DNA of 64,000 nt from Sinohyriopsis cumingii (Eukaryota > Mollusca > Bivalvia > Unionida > Unionidae), in contig CM068828.1 of NCBI GenBank assembly GCA_028554795.2, positions 21,847,436-21,911,435 of the forward strand, given 5' to 3'. The notes beneath the pieces are model-generated. The model ran no database searches and was not told where the DNA came from. It saw nothing but the letters and a program-made list of their open reading frames with translations. The position numbers and the translations under genes were made by a program. Shown here in pieces: positions 1 to 14,300 of this stretch (within the stretch, counting starts at the first letter, position 1; each line of letters opens with the position of its first letter).

Positions 1-653
1 CATTAGAACCTATTGTCAGGCACATTCAGATGTTTTTCATTGTTTGGAGTTGGGAAATGTATCCAAACAAATAAAAGTAAACAGGCATGTACCATTTGTT
101 CCCAGGAGAAGAAATGGATGTTCTGTTTGGTCATGTGCATATTTGCACACATTCTGGAATGTTTTTAAAATCTGTTGCATGATGGAATTATCTAGAAAAG
201 TTTTGTTTGCATTTCTGGTGATTTCAACACACATTGTAACAAATGTATAATTTAACAAAGTTAGTACAAATATGTCTGCTTTCACAGGATGATCTGGTTA
301 GATCTGCTTCATCTGGACAAGATATGTCCCCATTTTAGACACACAGATTGTTCTTTTTCATTGATCAAGACTGTTGTAGGCCTTGATCACATTTCTTTCT
401 CTGGTGTATGTAGCAGACTTATTTTAAAACTGTACAAACTTCTGTCAATGAGCTTAGTAGACTAATTACAGTTCATATATCAATTAACTTAAAGAAACTT
501 CAGAATATTTTAAAGCATATCAACTGAGATTATTAAAAATTAAATTTCAGGTAGACAAGAAACGGCCTTTTTATTTTTCCTTAATTATTGTTATTGTTGC
601 AAATATTAAGACTCTTACATTTTCCATATGTTATTTCTTCAGAAATTGTAATA

Positions 654-831
654 CAGTGGAACCTGTCTTGAAAGACCACCCCTTCTGCCAAAACCTAATG
701 ATCTATCATGACAGGTGGTCTCTCATAGCAGGTCATAATACAATATGATCAATAAATCTGTACATAGAGAATCTGGTCTCTCAAGACAGGTGGTTTCTCA
801 TACCAGTGGTCTTTCAAGACAGGTTTTACTG
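654..831. mobile_element. 178-bp pogo/Tigger-type MITE with TA target duplication
   Basis: The left end (CAGTGGAACCTGTCTTGAAA from 654) and the reverse complement of the right end (CAGTAAAACCTGTCTTGAAA, ending at 831) form a 26-bp terminal inverted repeat with two mismatches. TA dinucleotides flank it at 652-653 and 832-833, the target duplication of the Tc1/mariner-pogo superfamily. There is no coding capacity. The interior carries further partial copies of the same word (GACAGGTGGTCTCTCATAGC near 710), typical of MITEs built from subterminal repeats. Confidence 0.85.
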
Positions 832-1132
832 TAATGTTTATTACATGTTGTACATGACATTTCCAGATATCGTGCACATTTCTTAAAGCTGGGAAAAAAG
901 AAATAATTCAGTTTGGAACGTCAACTATGAAGTGTGTTATAGACTGGTGATTGGAGCTATTTTAATTGTCCTAATTATCACATAGATTAACTGTCAATAT
1001 GCAGCAATGAAAACAGCTGACATTATTAATCAGTTCTCTAAACACAGTGGCCAGCATCTCCAGCAAACTTGTTTCTTGTTATGTCTGTTATCTTATTCAG
1101 TAGCAGGTTTCCCTTTTCATAACCTCATTTTC

Positions 1133-1265
1133 ACCACTCTGGTGGCCTAGTGGTTAGAGCGTCCTCCTCAGTTGTGGGAGGTCATGGGTTCAAACTCAGG
1201 CAGAGTCATACCAAAGACTTATGACAATGGTCCTAACACACTACTTGTCAGGCTTTAATCAGCTG
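1133..1265 (+). mobile_element. tRNA-derived SINE (family shared with 10350-10590)
   Basis: An A-box-like TGGCCTAGTGGTTAGAGC lies at 1143-1160 and a B-box-like GGGTTCAAACTC at 1186-1197, the internal RNA polymerase III promoter of a tRNA-like head. The following body word (GTCATACCAAAGACTTA) recurs in the copy at 10.4 kb. The 3' end decays gradually and its boundary is uncertain. The head is not a functional tRNA: no acceptor stem closes it. Confidence 0.75.
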
Positions 1266-2221
1266 ATTTTTGTTTATACTCTATGTCAGTCAAACAGAGT
1301 TAGCACCATCATATCTAAATCTGAACTTGACCAGAATTTACAGAAATTTAAGTAGTTAGAACTTTTATGGCAGGTCAGTGTGGATATTTATGTGTACATG
1401 AATGGTATTAGATGTATGCCAACAGACTGTGACACAGTTTTACAAAGAAAAGAAATGACATTTGAACTGTTACCAGAAGTCTTTATTTTTCATGAAAACA
1501 CCAAAACATTGTGAAAGTGTTTTTCATTGTCACACAAGTATCTATTTTAACCTAGTTGTCTGACCAAACCCACTTCCAACCAGCAATGGTATTGCTGATT
1601 TCATCAGTACACAGTTCTGACAAAAGAGATATTAATGTTTCAGACAAGATACTCAGAGAAAAAATGATAATTTTCATTAGTACATCAGTTATCTTCACAA
1701 AAAGGTAAGTTATTATATTTTTAATGTCCATATTTTTTTTATAATGTTGGTACAGATTTTCTAGTTTGTTAAAAAACATGGTAATTATTCAAATTAATAA
1801 TATAGTTGCATGAAAAGTTAAGTGAATTTGGAAGCAGCCACAATGTCCAAGTCAATTTCTACACTGTTTGATTATCTCCCCTGCAAGAAAAAGTAATAAG
1901 ACATACAAATTAGGAATCATTTCCAGTGATTGCAGTATCATTTACACTTATTTTGCAAAACTTTATCGTAAAATTTATGAAAGACATTTGGGACTGCTAC
2001 CAAGATAATGGCATAGGGAACCATGAAACACTTGATTTAATTAAATATGGCTGGTGGGTAATAAATATTTTTCTAAGTGTTTTATGTTGATGGGTCTACC
2101 AGTGATTCTTTGAAAACAATCCTTCTGATTTTCATCCCATTTTAACTTCTGGACATGGTTCTCAGTTGACATACTGTTTAAATTCATAGTCATGGATTCA
2201 TCATGCTTATTTTATCAACAG

Positions 2222-2332
2222 GTGGAATCCCATCCTAATTCTACCACCATGATGAATGTGGCCAAAAGTTTGAGGTTAGAAAAAGACAAGGAGAAGAGGT
2301 TGGCCGAGCAGAAGCAGGAACAGATCACGCTG
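2222..2332 (+). CDS. IFT81: IFT81 exon a (37 codons, phase 0-0)
   Basis: The exon starts after ACAG and reads [10 protein letters not shown]... to KQEQITL, matching the coiled-coil stretch that follows the N-terminal domain in IFT81. The donor is GTTGAT, weaker than consensus. The end is fixed by continuity with IQHSDQR in the next exon. Reading past the donor adds only about ten codons before a stop. Confidence 0.88.
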
Positions 2333-5300
2333 GTTGATATATTTAAACTTTATTGGGATAAATAACATATACAAAACAAAAACCTTAACTTCCCACTTGG
2401 GGTCATTTGCTGTTTCAGATGTTGGCATACAGTAGTCTTGGGGGGTGGGTAGAGGACATTGGATAACCCATATGAAACCACTAACTTCAGATCTGCAGCA
2501 TGGACCACATGGGTTTAAACATATTTGCTACTTTTCTATTCTATTTATTCAGCTCTTTCTTTCATCAGTGCCATGTGATAGTAAACATTTATTTTAGGTC
2601 ATTCAGATTGTTCTATAATTATTTGATAAGTTTGCATGATAGGGTTAGGGTTACATTTACAATCTAATGATTTGATAAAGCAGTACACAAATCCAATAAA
2701 GCAATGTTTGCTTTGTCTTTAGTAAGCAGTAATAATAATAATTTCATTGTTCACCTTTCTACAAGCCGAAATTGTCCTAGTTTAACATAGTCCTCTTCTA
2801 TTTCTGCACAATGATCTTAGTTGCCAAAACAGTATCATAAGAGAATTCAGGCATATTTTTGTAAAGATTACTTTATTATGGGAGTAACAATTTGTGTGGA
2901 TTTGTGGTTACTCCAAACATCCAATTTAAAGACCCAGTAAAAAAAATGAACCAAACGTGATGCAGAAAGCACCCCCCCCTTTTTTTTTTTTTTTCTCTTT
3001 CTTACTGATGCATTTCTGGTGATTGACAGAAGCTGGCTATTGGATCATTCATCTTCTTTGCTGTAAAAATATGACGTGTTTGTTTTATTTTAACCTTTTC
3101 TGAAACATACATGTATACAGTATTTTTCAGTATATATACATGTGTATGTTTGTGTGTGTGTGTGCAGTTTCCAGTAGCTACAGGTTATGTTCACTGCCTT
3201 AGATCAATATCCAAGTTCACTTCAGGTATTTATGTACAGGTTATGTTCACTGCCTTAGATCAATATCCAAGTTCACTTCAGGTATTTATGTACAGGTTAT
3301 GTTCACTGCCTTAGATCAATATCCAAGCTCACTTCAGGTATTTATGTACAGGTTATGTTCACTGCTTTAGATCAATATCCAAGCTCACTTCAGGTATTTA
3401 TGTACAGGTTATGTTCACTGCTTTAGATCAATATCCAAGCTCACTTCAGGTATTTATGTACAGGTTATGTTCACTGCTTTAGATCAATATCCAGGCTCAC
3501 TTCAGGTATTTATGTACAGGTTATGTTCACTGCTTTAGATCAATATCCAAGTTCACTTCAGGTATTTATGTACAGGTTATGTTCACTGCCTTAGATCAAT
3601 ATACAAGCTCACATCAGGTACTAGTAATATTTAAAATAAAAGAGGATAATGAAAAGACCTGAGAAAATTAGATTTCATGCATATTTACATTAATCTTTGT
3701 TAATATAAATCTGCTGTTGGCAGTATGGTTATGATTTTTTTACTATATTCTCTGCAGTTCTCAGTGATTTTACAAATTACCCAAAGTTTTAATTAAATTA
3801 ATTAATTTTCCTACATAAAGCATAGATAAATGCAAGCATTTATACTTAATTATGGGTAGAAAAAAATTAAATTGTCTTGATAGCACACCTCATTTCATCC
3901 ACAATTCTGTAGCTGTACTGGACCAGGAGAGCTTACAGGATGGCCTGTTATGAAATGTATGTTGTCCATCCATTAGAACAAGTTTGTTCTATATGGAGGG
4001 ATTGCTGTGAAACAATAAACATATTCATCCAACAATCTCATTTGGACCTAAATGAAAATGGTGCTGCTTTGACATCCAGTGTGGCCACCATAGCAACTAT
4101 TTATAAAAACTTATTGCTACTTCCGAATGGATGTTCATATCAACATGGTGTATTCACTAACGGATTTTTATGATGCAAGGTCGGTCCTAAATGAAAATTG
4201 CTGATCCAACTTCCAGTATGAAAATCTTTTTCACTGAACTGAGATTCTTATTGACATGGTGTTTTCACCAGATGACTTCTTATGATGTATAATTTGTCCT
4301 AAATGAAAGTGGTTCCATTCAGACATAAAATTTGGCCACCACAGGGGTTCACTGAATGACTTCTTACATGTCTAGCTGGTCTTTAAATAAAAATGGTACA
4401 AATATAACATCCAGTATGGACACAATTAAATCCTTATGTCGCTACTCCTCCAGATGTATAGCTGAACCTGATTAAAAATGGTTCCACTCAGACAGCCAAT
4501 ATGGCCACCACAGTGGCCATCTTGAAAACCTTGTTATTGCTACTACTTCTGAATGGAAGGTCATATCTACATGGGTTTTCACAAAAAGAATTTTTATAAT
4601 GTCTAGTTGGTCTGTAAATGAAAATGGTTCTGATCTGATATTCAGTATGGTCACCACAGTTGCCATATTGTAAATCTTGCTATTGTTTCTCCACTGCAAC
4701 AGAAAGGCATGTTAAGATGAGGTTTTCAGTCAAAGCTTCTTATAATGTCTGGATGATCCTGAATACAAATGGTACTGATCTGATGTTCAGTATGACCACC
4801 ATGGCAGCCAACATAAAAATCTTGTGATCACAACTTCACCAGAATGGATAATCTTATTGACATAGAGTTTTATTATCGCTACATCTGCTGCATGGATGGT
4901 CATATAAACATGGGGGTTTTGCTAAAAGATTTATGATTTCTAGTTGGTAATAAGGAAAATGGTACCGATCTAACATCCAGTATGACCATCATGGCAGAAA
5001 TCTGAATATCTTGTTATTGCTACTAAAAAGTCGTAACTACCAGAAAACTTCTTATAATGTCTGGCTTCTGGTTGGTCTTAATGAATATGATGTTGTTCAG
5101 ACATCCAGTATGGCCACCACAGCAGCCATCTTGAACATCTTGTTATTGCTATTCCATCTCAATGGATTGTTATGTTAGCTTTTCACTGAAGCACTTTTTT
5201 TGATTTTTCGGTGGTCCTAAAAGAATATGGTGCAAATCTTACAGCCAGTATGGCCACTAAGGGAACTGTTTTATTGCTACTCCTCTTTAGGTGGCGTCCA

Positions 5301-8300
5301 CCAGTTATTATGTACTTTTGAGGGAGTGATGTATGTAAGGTGAAGTTGTTTGCATTTAAAATATGCACAATGGAGAGAATGTTGGCATACCTCTATGCTA
5401 CGTTAATGTATTGTGGATGATATATCTTTGGATATTGTACTTTTGAAAATTGTACATGATCTAAGCATACTGCTAACTAAAATGACTGCTCCCTTGTGCT
5501 AAAAAATCAGACTGAGTTAGTCTAAAGTACACTATCTGTAGCAGCTATTAAAATAGGGAAAATGAATTTTGCCAGACTAGACAATACCAACTAAAAGTGC
5601 AATGAATATATATGATGTAAAAAAAGTTATCGGCTCTTTTTTATACAATTTACCTCTGAAGTTCAGGAAGTGAAAATGACCAAGTGGAGCTAGCACATTT
5701 TTTGAAAGGTGCACATATGGAGTAAGGCTAAGCTGTATACTCTATAACCCATATTACACCGATCTGAATCATACACCAAAATAAAGGGAATTAAAGGTTC
5801 TTTGAACTATACCTAACATATGCAAGGTCTTTTGTAAATAAACAGTATAACCAGTGAGGAAAGCCGTGGAAATTCTTTTTCTTTAAAATTCTAACCTTAT
5901 GCAAAATGCGAAACTGTAGAACGCCACCTTAATGGAAAGTCATATCAGCATGGGGTTTTCACCAAAAGACTTCTTATGGTGTCTAGTTGGTCTTAATAAA
6001 AACTGTTCCAATCTAGTAGCCAATATGATGACCACTGTGATGATCTGGGAAATCTTGTCACTGCTTATCCAAGATGGAGAGTCATATCAAGATTGGATCT
6101 TCACCAAAGACTTCTTACGATGCCTGGTTGGTACTAAATTAAAATGGTTTTAATCTGGCATCGTGTGTGGACATCATGGCAGACATCTTAAATATCTTGA
6201 TATTGCTACTTGTAATGGAAAGTTGTATCAACATGGGGTTTTCACCAAGTTGTATCAGCATGGGGTTTTCACCAAGTTGTGTCAACATGGTGTTTTCACC
6301 AAGTTGTGTCAACATGGGGTTTTCACCAAGTTGTATCAACATGGGGTTTTCACCAAGTTGTGTCAGCATGGGGTTTTCACCAGGTTGTGCCAACATGTGG
6401 TTTTCACCAGGTTGTATCAGCATGGGGTTTTCACCAAGTCGTATCAACATGGGGTTTTCACCAAGTTGTATCAACATAGGGTTTTCACCAGAGGACTGAT
6501 TATGATATCTAATTGGTCCTGAATGTAAATGATACCAATGTGACTTCAGATTGGGCTGCCACAGTGGCGATATTGAAAATCTGGGCACTAATTCACCTGA
6601 ATAGATCATCATATCAGCGTAGGTTTTTCAAAACAATTCTTCTAATTATTGTGTCCAGTTTGCTGTAAATGAAAATGGTGCCAATCTTACATTTAAAATG
6701 GTTGCCACATTAGTAAATTTGTAAATCTTTTAGTTCAAGAATATCATAGATGATTTCAACATTAAGCAGTTAAAAGAAGAAATGGTCTTATCTTGATTAA
6801 ATTCTTAGAAATTCTTTTGGACAATAGTGCATCAGTCCCTTCTTTATTTGGGTTATTTATAGTTGTTATTCTACATGCTGTCTTTATTTTGGGTATTTAA
6901 TTAGTTATTCTACATGTAGTCTTTATTTTGGGTATTTATATTATTCCACAAAATTAAATGCCTATCAGTGTCCAAACCTTGTTAGTGGCAAATCCATGAA
7001 TTAAGTTTCCATGAAATTGTCGTTTACAAAACCATGAAAATTGATATCTATGAAAATATATCAGAATACTGATGGGTTTTAAGATATTACAGATAAATTG
7101 TTGAGTTAAATGACCATTGCTGTCAGATACAGCATGGAGACCAGAGTTAAATGACTATTGCTATCAGATAGTACATGGAGACCATTGCTATTGGATATAG
7201 AATGAGGACCAGAGTTAAATGACCATTGCTATCAGATACAGCATGGAGACCAGAGTTAAATGACCATTGCTTTCAGATATAGAATGAAGACCAGAGTTAA
7301 ATAACCATTTCTCTGCTGAATGAAATGACCATTTATGTTCAGAGTTAAATGACCATTTATGTTCAGAGTTAAATGACCATTTCTATCAGATGCAGCATGC
7401 AGACCAGAGTTTAATGACATTTATATGCTGAATAAAATGACCATTTCTTTTCTGAGTTAAATGGCCATTTCTTTGCTGAGTTAAATGACCATTTCTTTGC
7501 TGCGTTAAATGACCATTTTTGGCTGAGTAAATGACCATTTCTTTGCTGAATTAAATGACCATTTCTGGCTGAGTTAAATGACCATTTCTTTGCTGAGTTA
7601 AATGACCATTTCTGTGCTGAGCTAAATGACCATTTCTTTGCTGTGTTAAATGACCATTTTTGGCTGAGTAAATGACCATTTCTTTGCTGAATTAAATGAC
7701 CATTTCTGGCTGAGTTAAATGACCATTTCTTTGCTGAATTAAATTACCATTTCTGGCTGAGTTTTATGACCATTTCTTTGCTGAATTAAATTACCATTTC
7801 TGGCTGAGTTAAATGACCATTTCTTTGCTGTGTTAAATGACCATTTCTGGCTGAGTTAAATGACCATTTCTTTGCTGTGTTAAATGACCATTTCTGGCTG
7901 AGTAAATGACCATATCTGGCTGAGTAAATGACCATTTCTTTGCTGAATTAAATGACCATTTCTGGTTGAGTTAAATGACCATTTCTTTGCTGAGTTAAAT
8001 GACCATTTCTGGCTGAGTTAAATGACCATTTCTTTGCTGAATTAAATTACCATTTCTGGCTGAGTTAAATGACCATTTCTTTGCTGTGTTAAATGACCAT
8101 TTCTTTGCTGAGTTAAATGACTATTTCTGGCTGAGTTAAATGACCATTTCTTTGCTGAGTTAAATGACCATTTCTGGCTGAGTTAAATGACCATTTCTAT
8201 GCTGTTTATATCAGATCCAGCATTCGGACCAGAGGATCAAGCGTTTACAACAGCAGCTACATGACACCCGACAAGCCAGCGTTGGAGCAACTCCAGCAGG

Positions 8301-11300
8301 TATTGTGCTATTGTGAAAAGAGCTGTTTTACTTTCAAGAGTTCAAAGTAGAAACATTGTGCATACAACGAACTCAATGTGCAACAAATTGTTGTTGACCC
8401 CAGAAATTGTTTATTTAAACACTATCTTTCCTTTTATTGTGAAAAACTGGAATAAACAAGCAAATTACTCTTGAAAAAAATATACACACTGAAATGTCTG
8501 ATTTTATCAAATTTTATTTTCATCTGTATTTCATCCATCATCTGCTCTAGTGTACTATGGTGTGGCCCTGCATCCATCATGCATCCGTCAATAATTGCAT
8601 TTTTAGACTAGTGTACTATGGTGTGGCCCTGCATCCATCATGCATCTGCCAATAATTGCATTTTTAGACTAGTGTACTGTGGTGTGGCCCTGCATCCATC
8701 ATGCATCTGTCAATAACTGCATTTTGAGACCACTGATCTATGGTGTGGCCCTGCATCCATCATGCATCCGTCAATAATTGCATTTTTAGACCACTGATCT
8801 ATGGTGTGGCCCTGCATCCATCATGCATCTATCAATAATTGCATTTTTAGACCACTGATCTATGGTGTGGCCCTGCATCCATTATCCATCTGTCAATAAT
8901 TGCATTTTTAGACTAGTGAGCAATTTTTCAAAATGTATAAAATGATGCAACTTCTCCCTCAAATATGGCCTGCGGTACTAAAAAGAGAAACTTTTAAAAA
9001 TAGTTTTCCAAAACCATTGACTAAAATAAGTCAAACTTGATAGAAAGTATTTTCATATTAGGTCCTTTTAAATTTATACTTTCATATGAAGTCTTTTTAA
9101 ATTTATACGAATGATCCTAGTCTGTAGTCCAGTATAACCAATATTTCTCAAAAGAGAAAAATATTTAAACATTTCTTCTCAAATCTGTTAAGCTGAATTT
9201 GACCAAATTTGACAAAAAGCGTCCTGGGCTAGAGTGATGCTAATCGGCCATCAGATATGGCCACAATTACTCAGAATAGTTTTTAAAAAAAATGGAGACC
9301 TTTCAGATTTATACAAAAGTTACCAGTCTGCTATCAAATTATGCTGCTATTTCTGAAAGTATAAAACCCTTGAAACAACTTCTCCAGCAAAACCACTGAA
9401 TAGAATTTTAGCAGTCCTAACAGACAACATCCTAGCATGAAGGCCTTTGAAGTCTAGACAAACAATATTGATCCGCTGTCAAATATGGCTACCATTGCTA
9501 AAAGAGAAACAGTTGAATGACTTCTTCAACAATGCTCAATAGAATTTGACCATACTTGAAAGAAAGCATCCTGACATGAAGACTTTTTAAATTTCTGCAT
9601 ATGATACCATACAAAAAAAGATATAGCTATCAGTACTAAAAATAGAAAAACATTTAAACAGTTCTTCAGAAACTGCTCAACTGAATTTGACCAAACTTGA
9701 CCAAGCATCCTGATAGAGAGGGCTTTCAAGTCCCTACAAGTGATGCTGACCATATGGTCATGTCAGGATACCAGTGATAGATAGTACAATTATGGTCATG
9801 TCAGCATACCAGTGATAGATAGTACCATTATGGTCATGTCAGCATACCAGTGATAGATAGTACAATTATGGTCATGTCAGCATACCAGTGATAGATAGTA
9901 CAGTTATGGTCATGTCAGCATACCAGTGATAGATAGTACAATTATGGTCATGTCAGCATACCAGTGATAGTACAATTATGTTTTGTTTGTATGTCAGGTC
10001 TGCTCCAGCGACTAGAGGAGGAAACACGTGCAAACAGCTACATTGTGAAAGAGCGACTGCCCAAAGACATTGCTTCACGCAGGAAGACCATTCAGGACCT
10101 TCAGCGGGTAGTTACAGAACCTGCTATGGGTATGTCAGACCTGGACCAGCTGCACAGCCAGGTAAACTTCTGTCTTTTCTTCAAAATATTAATAATTATA
10201 CTTTTCCATTTGCAAATGAATCTTAGGAGGTTTGGGTATATGGGAGTCAGCCTGCCCATTTGTCTTTCCTTTCAGTCCTCCGTGGATCCCACTTTTGTTT
10301 GTGGTTCATATCTTGATAAAACTTTTCAATATTCATGCCTTGTTGCAGACCACTCCAGTGGCTTAAGTGGTTTGAGCATCCACCTCAGATGCAGGTGGTC
10401 ATGGATTTGGACCCCGGCCAAGTCATACCAAACACTTATAAAAATGGTACTAGCAGCTGCTTTGCTTGGAGCTCCATTAAATAGGTTAGTGTTAGGACTG
10501 GTTGGCCTGGTGTCAGGATAATATGACTGGGTGGGACATGATACTACATGTCTGAGTCATTATACCCCGGTGTTAGAAACCACTATAAACTGTCAAATTG
10601 CAGACATTTTAGTGACATGACTGGAAAATTATTGAAGCTGTATTAAAAATCCAAATCACACACACACACCTTGGCGCACTGATGAACCTGTAATATATAA
10701 ATAGGATGCACAAGTAAGATTTCAGATTCACTATACATGCTTGTAGTAATGATTGAGATTTGTCATTTTCACATATTTAACCTAATTAAACTTACGATGG
10801 CAGTCTTGTTTGAAGAAAAACACTATTTTCTCTTTTACTGGATTGTTGCTTTCACATACTTGGCATTATGATGTTGGCATCTAATTGCTAATGATTTTGG
10901 AAACCTCTCTTCCTCCATCAAATTTTTCAGAAAATTATATTTACTCTTTCACACTCTTGTGTGCCTTTCATATCTCCTAACTGTTTGCAATATCATTTTG
11001 ATATATTTTGTATGAAGTATGTATCATGACTAAGTGTACTTTCTGAGTTGTTTCTTCCATTTGTATAAATTTACATCATGACAATATGGTGTGTCACATC
11101 ATGCATATAGAGTAATACAGTTGTGTGTTCTCAGATGAAAATTTATATTGCTATAGTATTCCTTAAGGCATTGCTTACTGATATATCAATGTATAACAAG
11201 TTCTGACATCTGTCTTCATGGTCTTATCATGTGTAGGACACACATATCTGACTTCATGGACCTTATCACATTTAGGACACACATATCTGACTCCATGGAC

Positions 11301-14300
11301 CTTATCACATTTAGGACACATATCTGACTCCATGGACCTTATCACATTTAGGACACACATATCTGACTCCATGGATCTTATCACATTTAGGACACATATC
11401 TGACTCCATGGACCTTATCACATTTAGGACACACATATCTGACTCCATGGACCTTATCACATTTAGGACACATATCTGACTTCATGGACTTTATCACATT
11501 TAGGACACACATATCTGACTTCATGGACCTTATCACATTTAGGACACATATCTGACTCCATGGACCTTATCACATTTAGGACACACATATCTGACTCCAT
11601 GGACCTTATCACATTTAGGACACATATCTGACTCCATGGACCTTATCACATTTAGGACACACATATCTGACTTCATGGACCTTATCACATTTAGGACACA
11701 TATCTGACTCCATGGACCTTATCACATTTAGGACACACATATCTGACTCCATGGACCTTATCACATTTAGGACACATATCTGACTCCATGGACCTTATCA
11801 CATTTAGGACACACATATCTGACTTCATGGACCTTATCACATTTAGGACACATATCTGACTTGACTTGAAGTTCATTGACCTGATTGACCTAATCTTGTG
11901 TAGGACACACATATCTGATTTCATGGACCTGACTTCATGGACCTGATCGTGTAGGACACACTTATTTGACTTCATGGACCTGATCTTGTGTAGGACACAC
12001 ATATCTGACTTCATAGTCCTCTCATGTGTAGGACACACATATCTGACTTCATGGACCTGATCATGTGTAGGGCACACATATCTGACTCCATGGACCTGAT
12101 CATGTGTAGGACACACATATCTGACTTCATGGACCTGATCATGTGTAAGACACACATATCTGACTTCATGGACTTGATCATGTTTAGGACACACATACCT
12201 GACTTCATGGACCTGATCGTGTAGGACACACATATTTGACTTCATGGACCTGATTGCATATAGGACACACATATCTGACTTCATGGACCTGATTGCATAT
12301 AGGACACACATATCTGACTTCATGGACCTGATCATGTATAGGACACACATATCTGACTTCATGGACCTGATTGTCTATAGGACACACATATCTGACTTCG
12401 TGGACCTGATCATGTGTATTACACACATACCTGACTTTCATGGACATGATCATGTATAGGACATACATATCTTACTTCATGGACCTGATCATGTGTAGGA
12501 CACACATATATGATTTCAGGGACCTGATCATGTGTAGGACACACATATCTGACTTCATGGACCTGATTATGTATAGGACACATATCTGACTTCATGGACC
12601 TGATCATGTGTAAGACACACATATCTGACTTCTTGGACCTGATCATGTTTAGGACACACATATCTGACTTCATGGACCTGATCATGTGTAAGACACACAT
12701 CTGACCTCATAGACCTGATCATGTGTAGGATACACATATCTGACTTCATGGACCTGATCTTGTGTAGGACACGCATACCTGACTTCATGGACCTGATTGC
12801 ATATAGGACACACATATCTGACTTCATGGACCTGATTGCATATAGGACACACATATCTGACTTCATGGACCTGATCATGTATAGGACACACATATCTGAC
12901 TTCATGGACCTGATTGTCTATAGGACACACATATCTGACTTCGTGGACCTGATCATGTGTATTACACACATACCTGACTTTCATGGACATGATCATGTAT
13001 AGGACATACATATCTTACTTCATGGACCTGATCATGTGTAGGACACACATATATGATTTCAGGGACCTGATCATGTGTAGGACACACATATCTGACTTCA
13101 TGGACCTGATTATGTATAGGACACATATCTGACTTCATGGACCTGATCATGTGTAAGACACACATATCTGACTTCTTGGACCTGATCATGTTTAGGACAC
13201 ACATATCTGACTTCATGGACCTGATCATGTGTAAGGCACACATCTGACCTCATAGACCTGATCATGTGTAGGATACACATATCTGACTTCATGGACCTGA
13301 TCTTGTGTAGGACACGCATACCTGACTTCATGGACCTGATCATGTAGGACACATCTGATTTCATGGACCTGATCATGTGTAGGACACACATATCTGACTT
13401 CATGGACCTGATCATGTGTAAGACACACATATCTGACTTCATGGACCTGATCTTGTGTAGGACACACATACCTGACTTCATGGACCTGATCGTGTAGGAC
13501 ACACATATCTGACTTCATGGACCTGATTGCATATAGGACACACATATCTGACTTCATGGACCTGATTGCGTATAGGACACACATATCTGACTTCATGGAC
13601 CTGATCATGTATAGGACACACATATCTGACTTCATGGACCTGATTGTGTATAGGACACACATATCTGACTTCATGGACCTGATCATGTGTATTACACACA
13701 TACCTGACTTCATGGACCTGATCATGTATAGGACACACATATCTTACTTCATGGACCTGATCATGTGTAGGACACACATATATGATTTCAGCGACCTGAT
13801 CATGTGTATGACACACATATCTGACTTCATGGACCTGATCTTGTGTAGGACACACATATCTGATATCATTGACCTGATCATGTGTAGGACACACATATCA
13901 GACTTCATGGACCTGATTGTGGATAGGACACACATATCTGACTTCATGGACCTGATTGTGGATAAGACACACATATCTGACTTCATGGACCTGATTGTGT
14001 ATAGGACACACATATCTGACTTCATGGACCTGATCATGTGTAGGACACACATATCTGAATTCATGGACCTGATCATGTGTAGGACACACATATTTGACTT
14101 CATGAACCTGACTGTGTATAGGACATACATATCTGACCTCATGGACCTGATGATGTGTATTACACACACACCTGACTTCATGGACCTGATCATGTGTAGG
14201 ACACACATATCTGACTTCATGGACCTGATCATGTGTAGGACACACATATCTGACTTCATGGACCTGATTGTGTATAGGACACACATATCTGACTTCATGG

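Larger units (their letters stand above)
1..2221. other. Upstream intron of IFT81; no exon recognised
   Basis: No reading frame in this stretch matches IFT81 or another protein I know. It holds the MITE at 654-831 and the SINE at 1133-1265, listed separately. The remainder (1-653, 832-1132, 1266-2221) is AT-rich and shows nothing further. The in-window part of IFT81 starts at the acceptor before 2222, so the exons for its first ~190 residues must lie left of position 1. Confidence 0.6.

Noticed and set aside
1143-1200. tRNA gene
   Set aside because: A and B boxes are present but no cloverleaf closes, and the body matches the SINE at 10.4 kb.
2333-2365. Readthrough extension of exon a
   Set aside because: It adds [10 protein letters not shown] and a stop; IFT81 continuity requires splicing at 2332 to IQHSDQR.
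10130-11260. Origin of the giant 39-bp array from the exon c donor
   Set aside because: Only TGGACC and a few scattered bases are shared with the exon c end, and 1 kb of unrelated DNA lies between. Not better than chance by eye.
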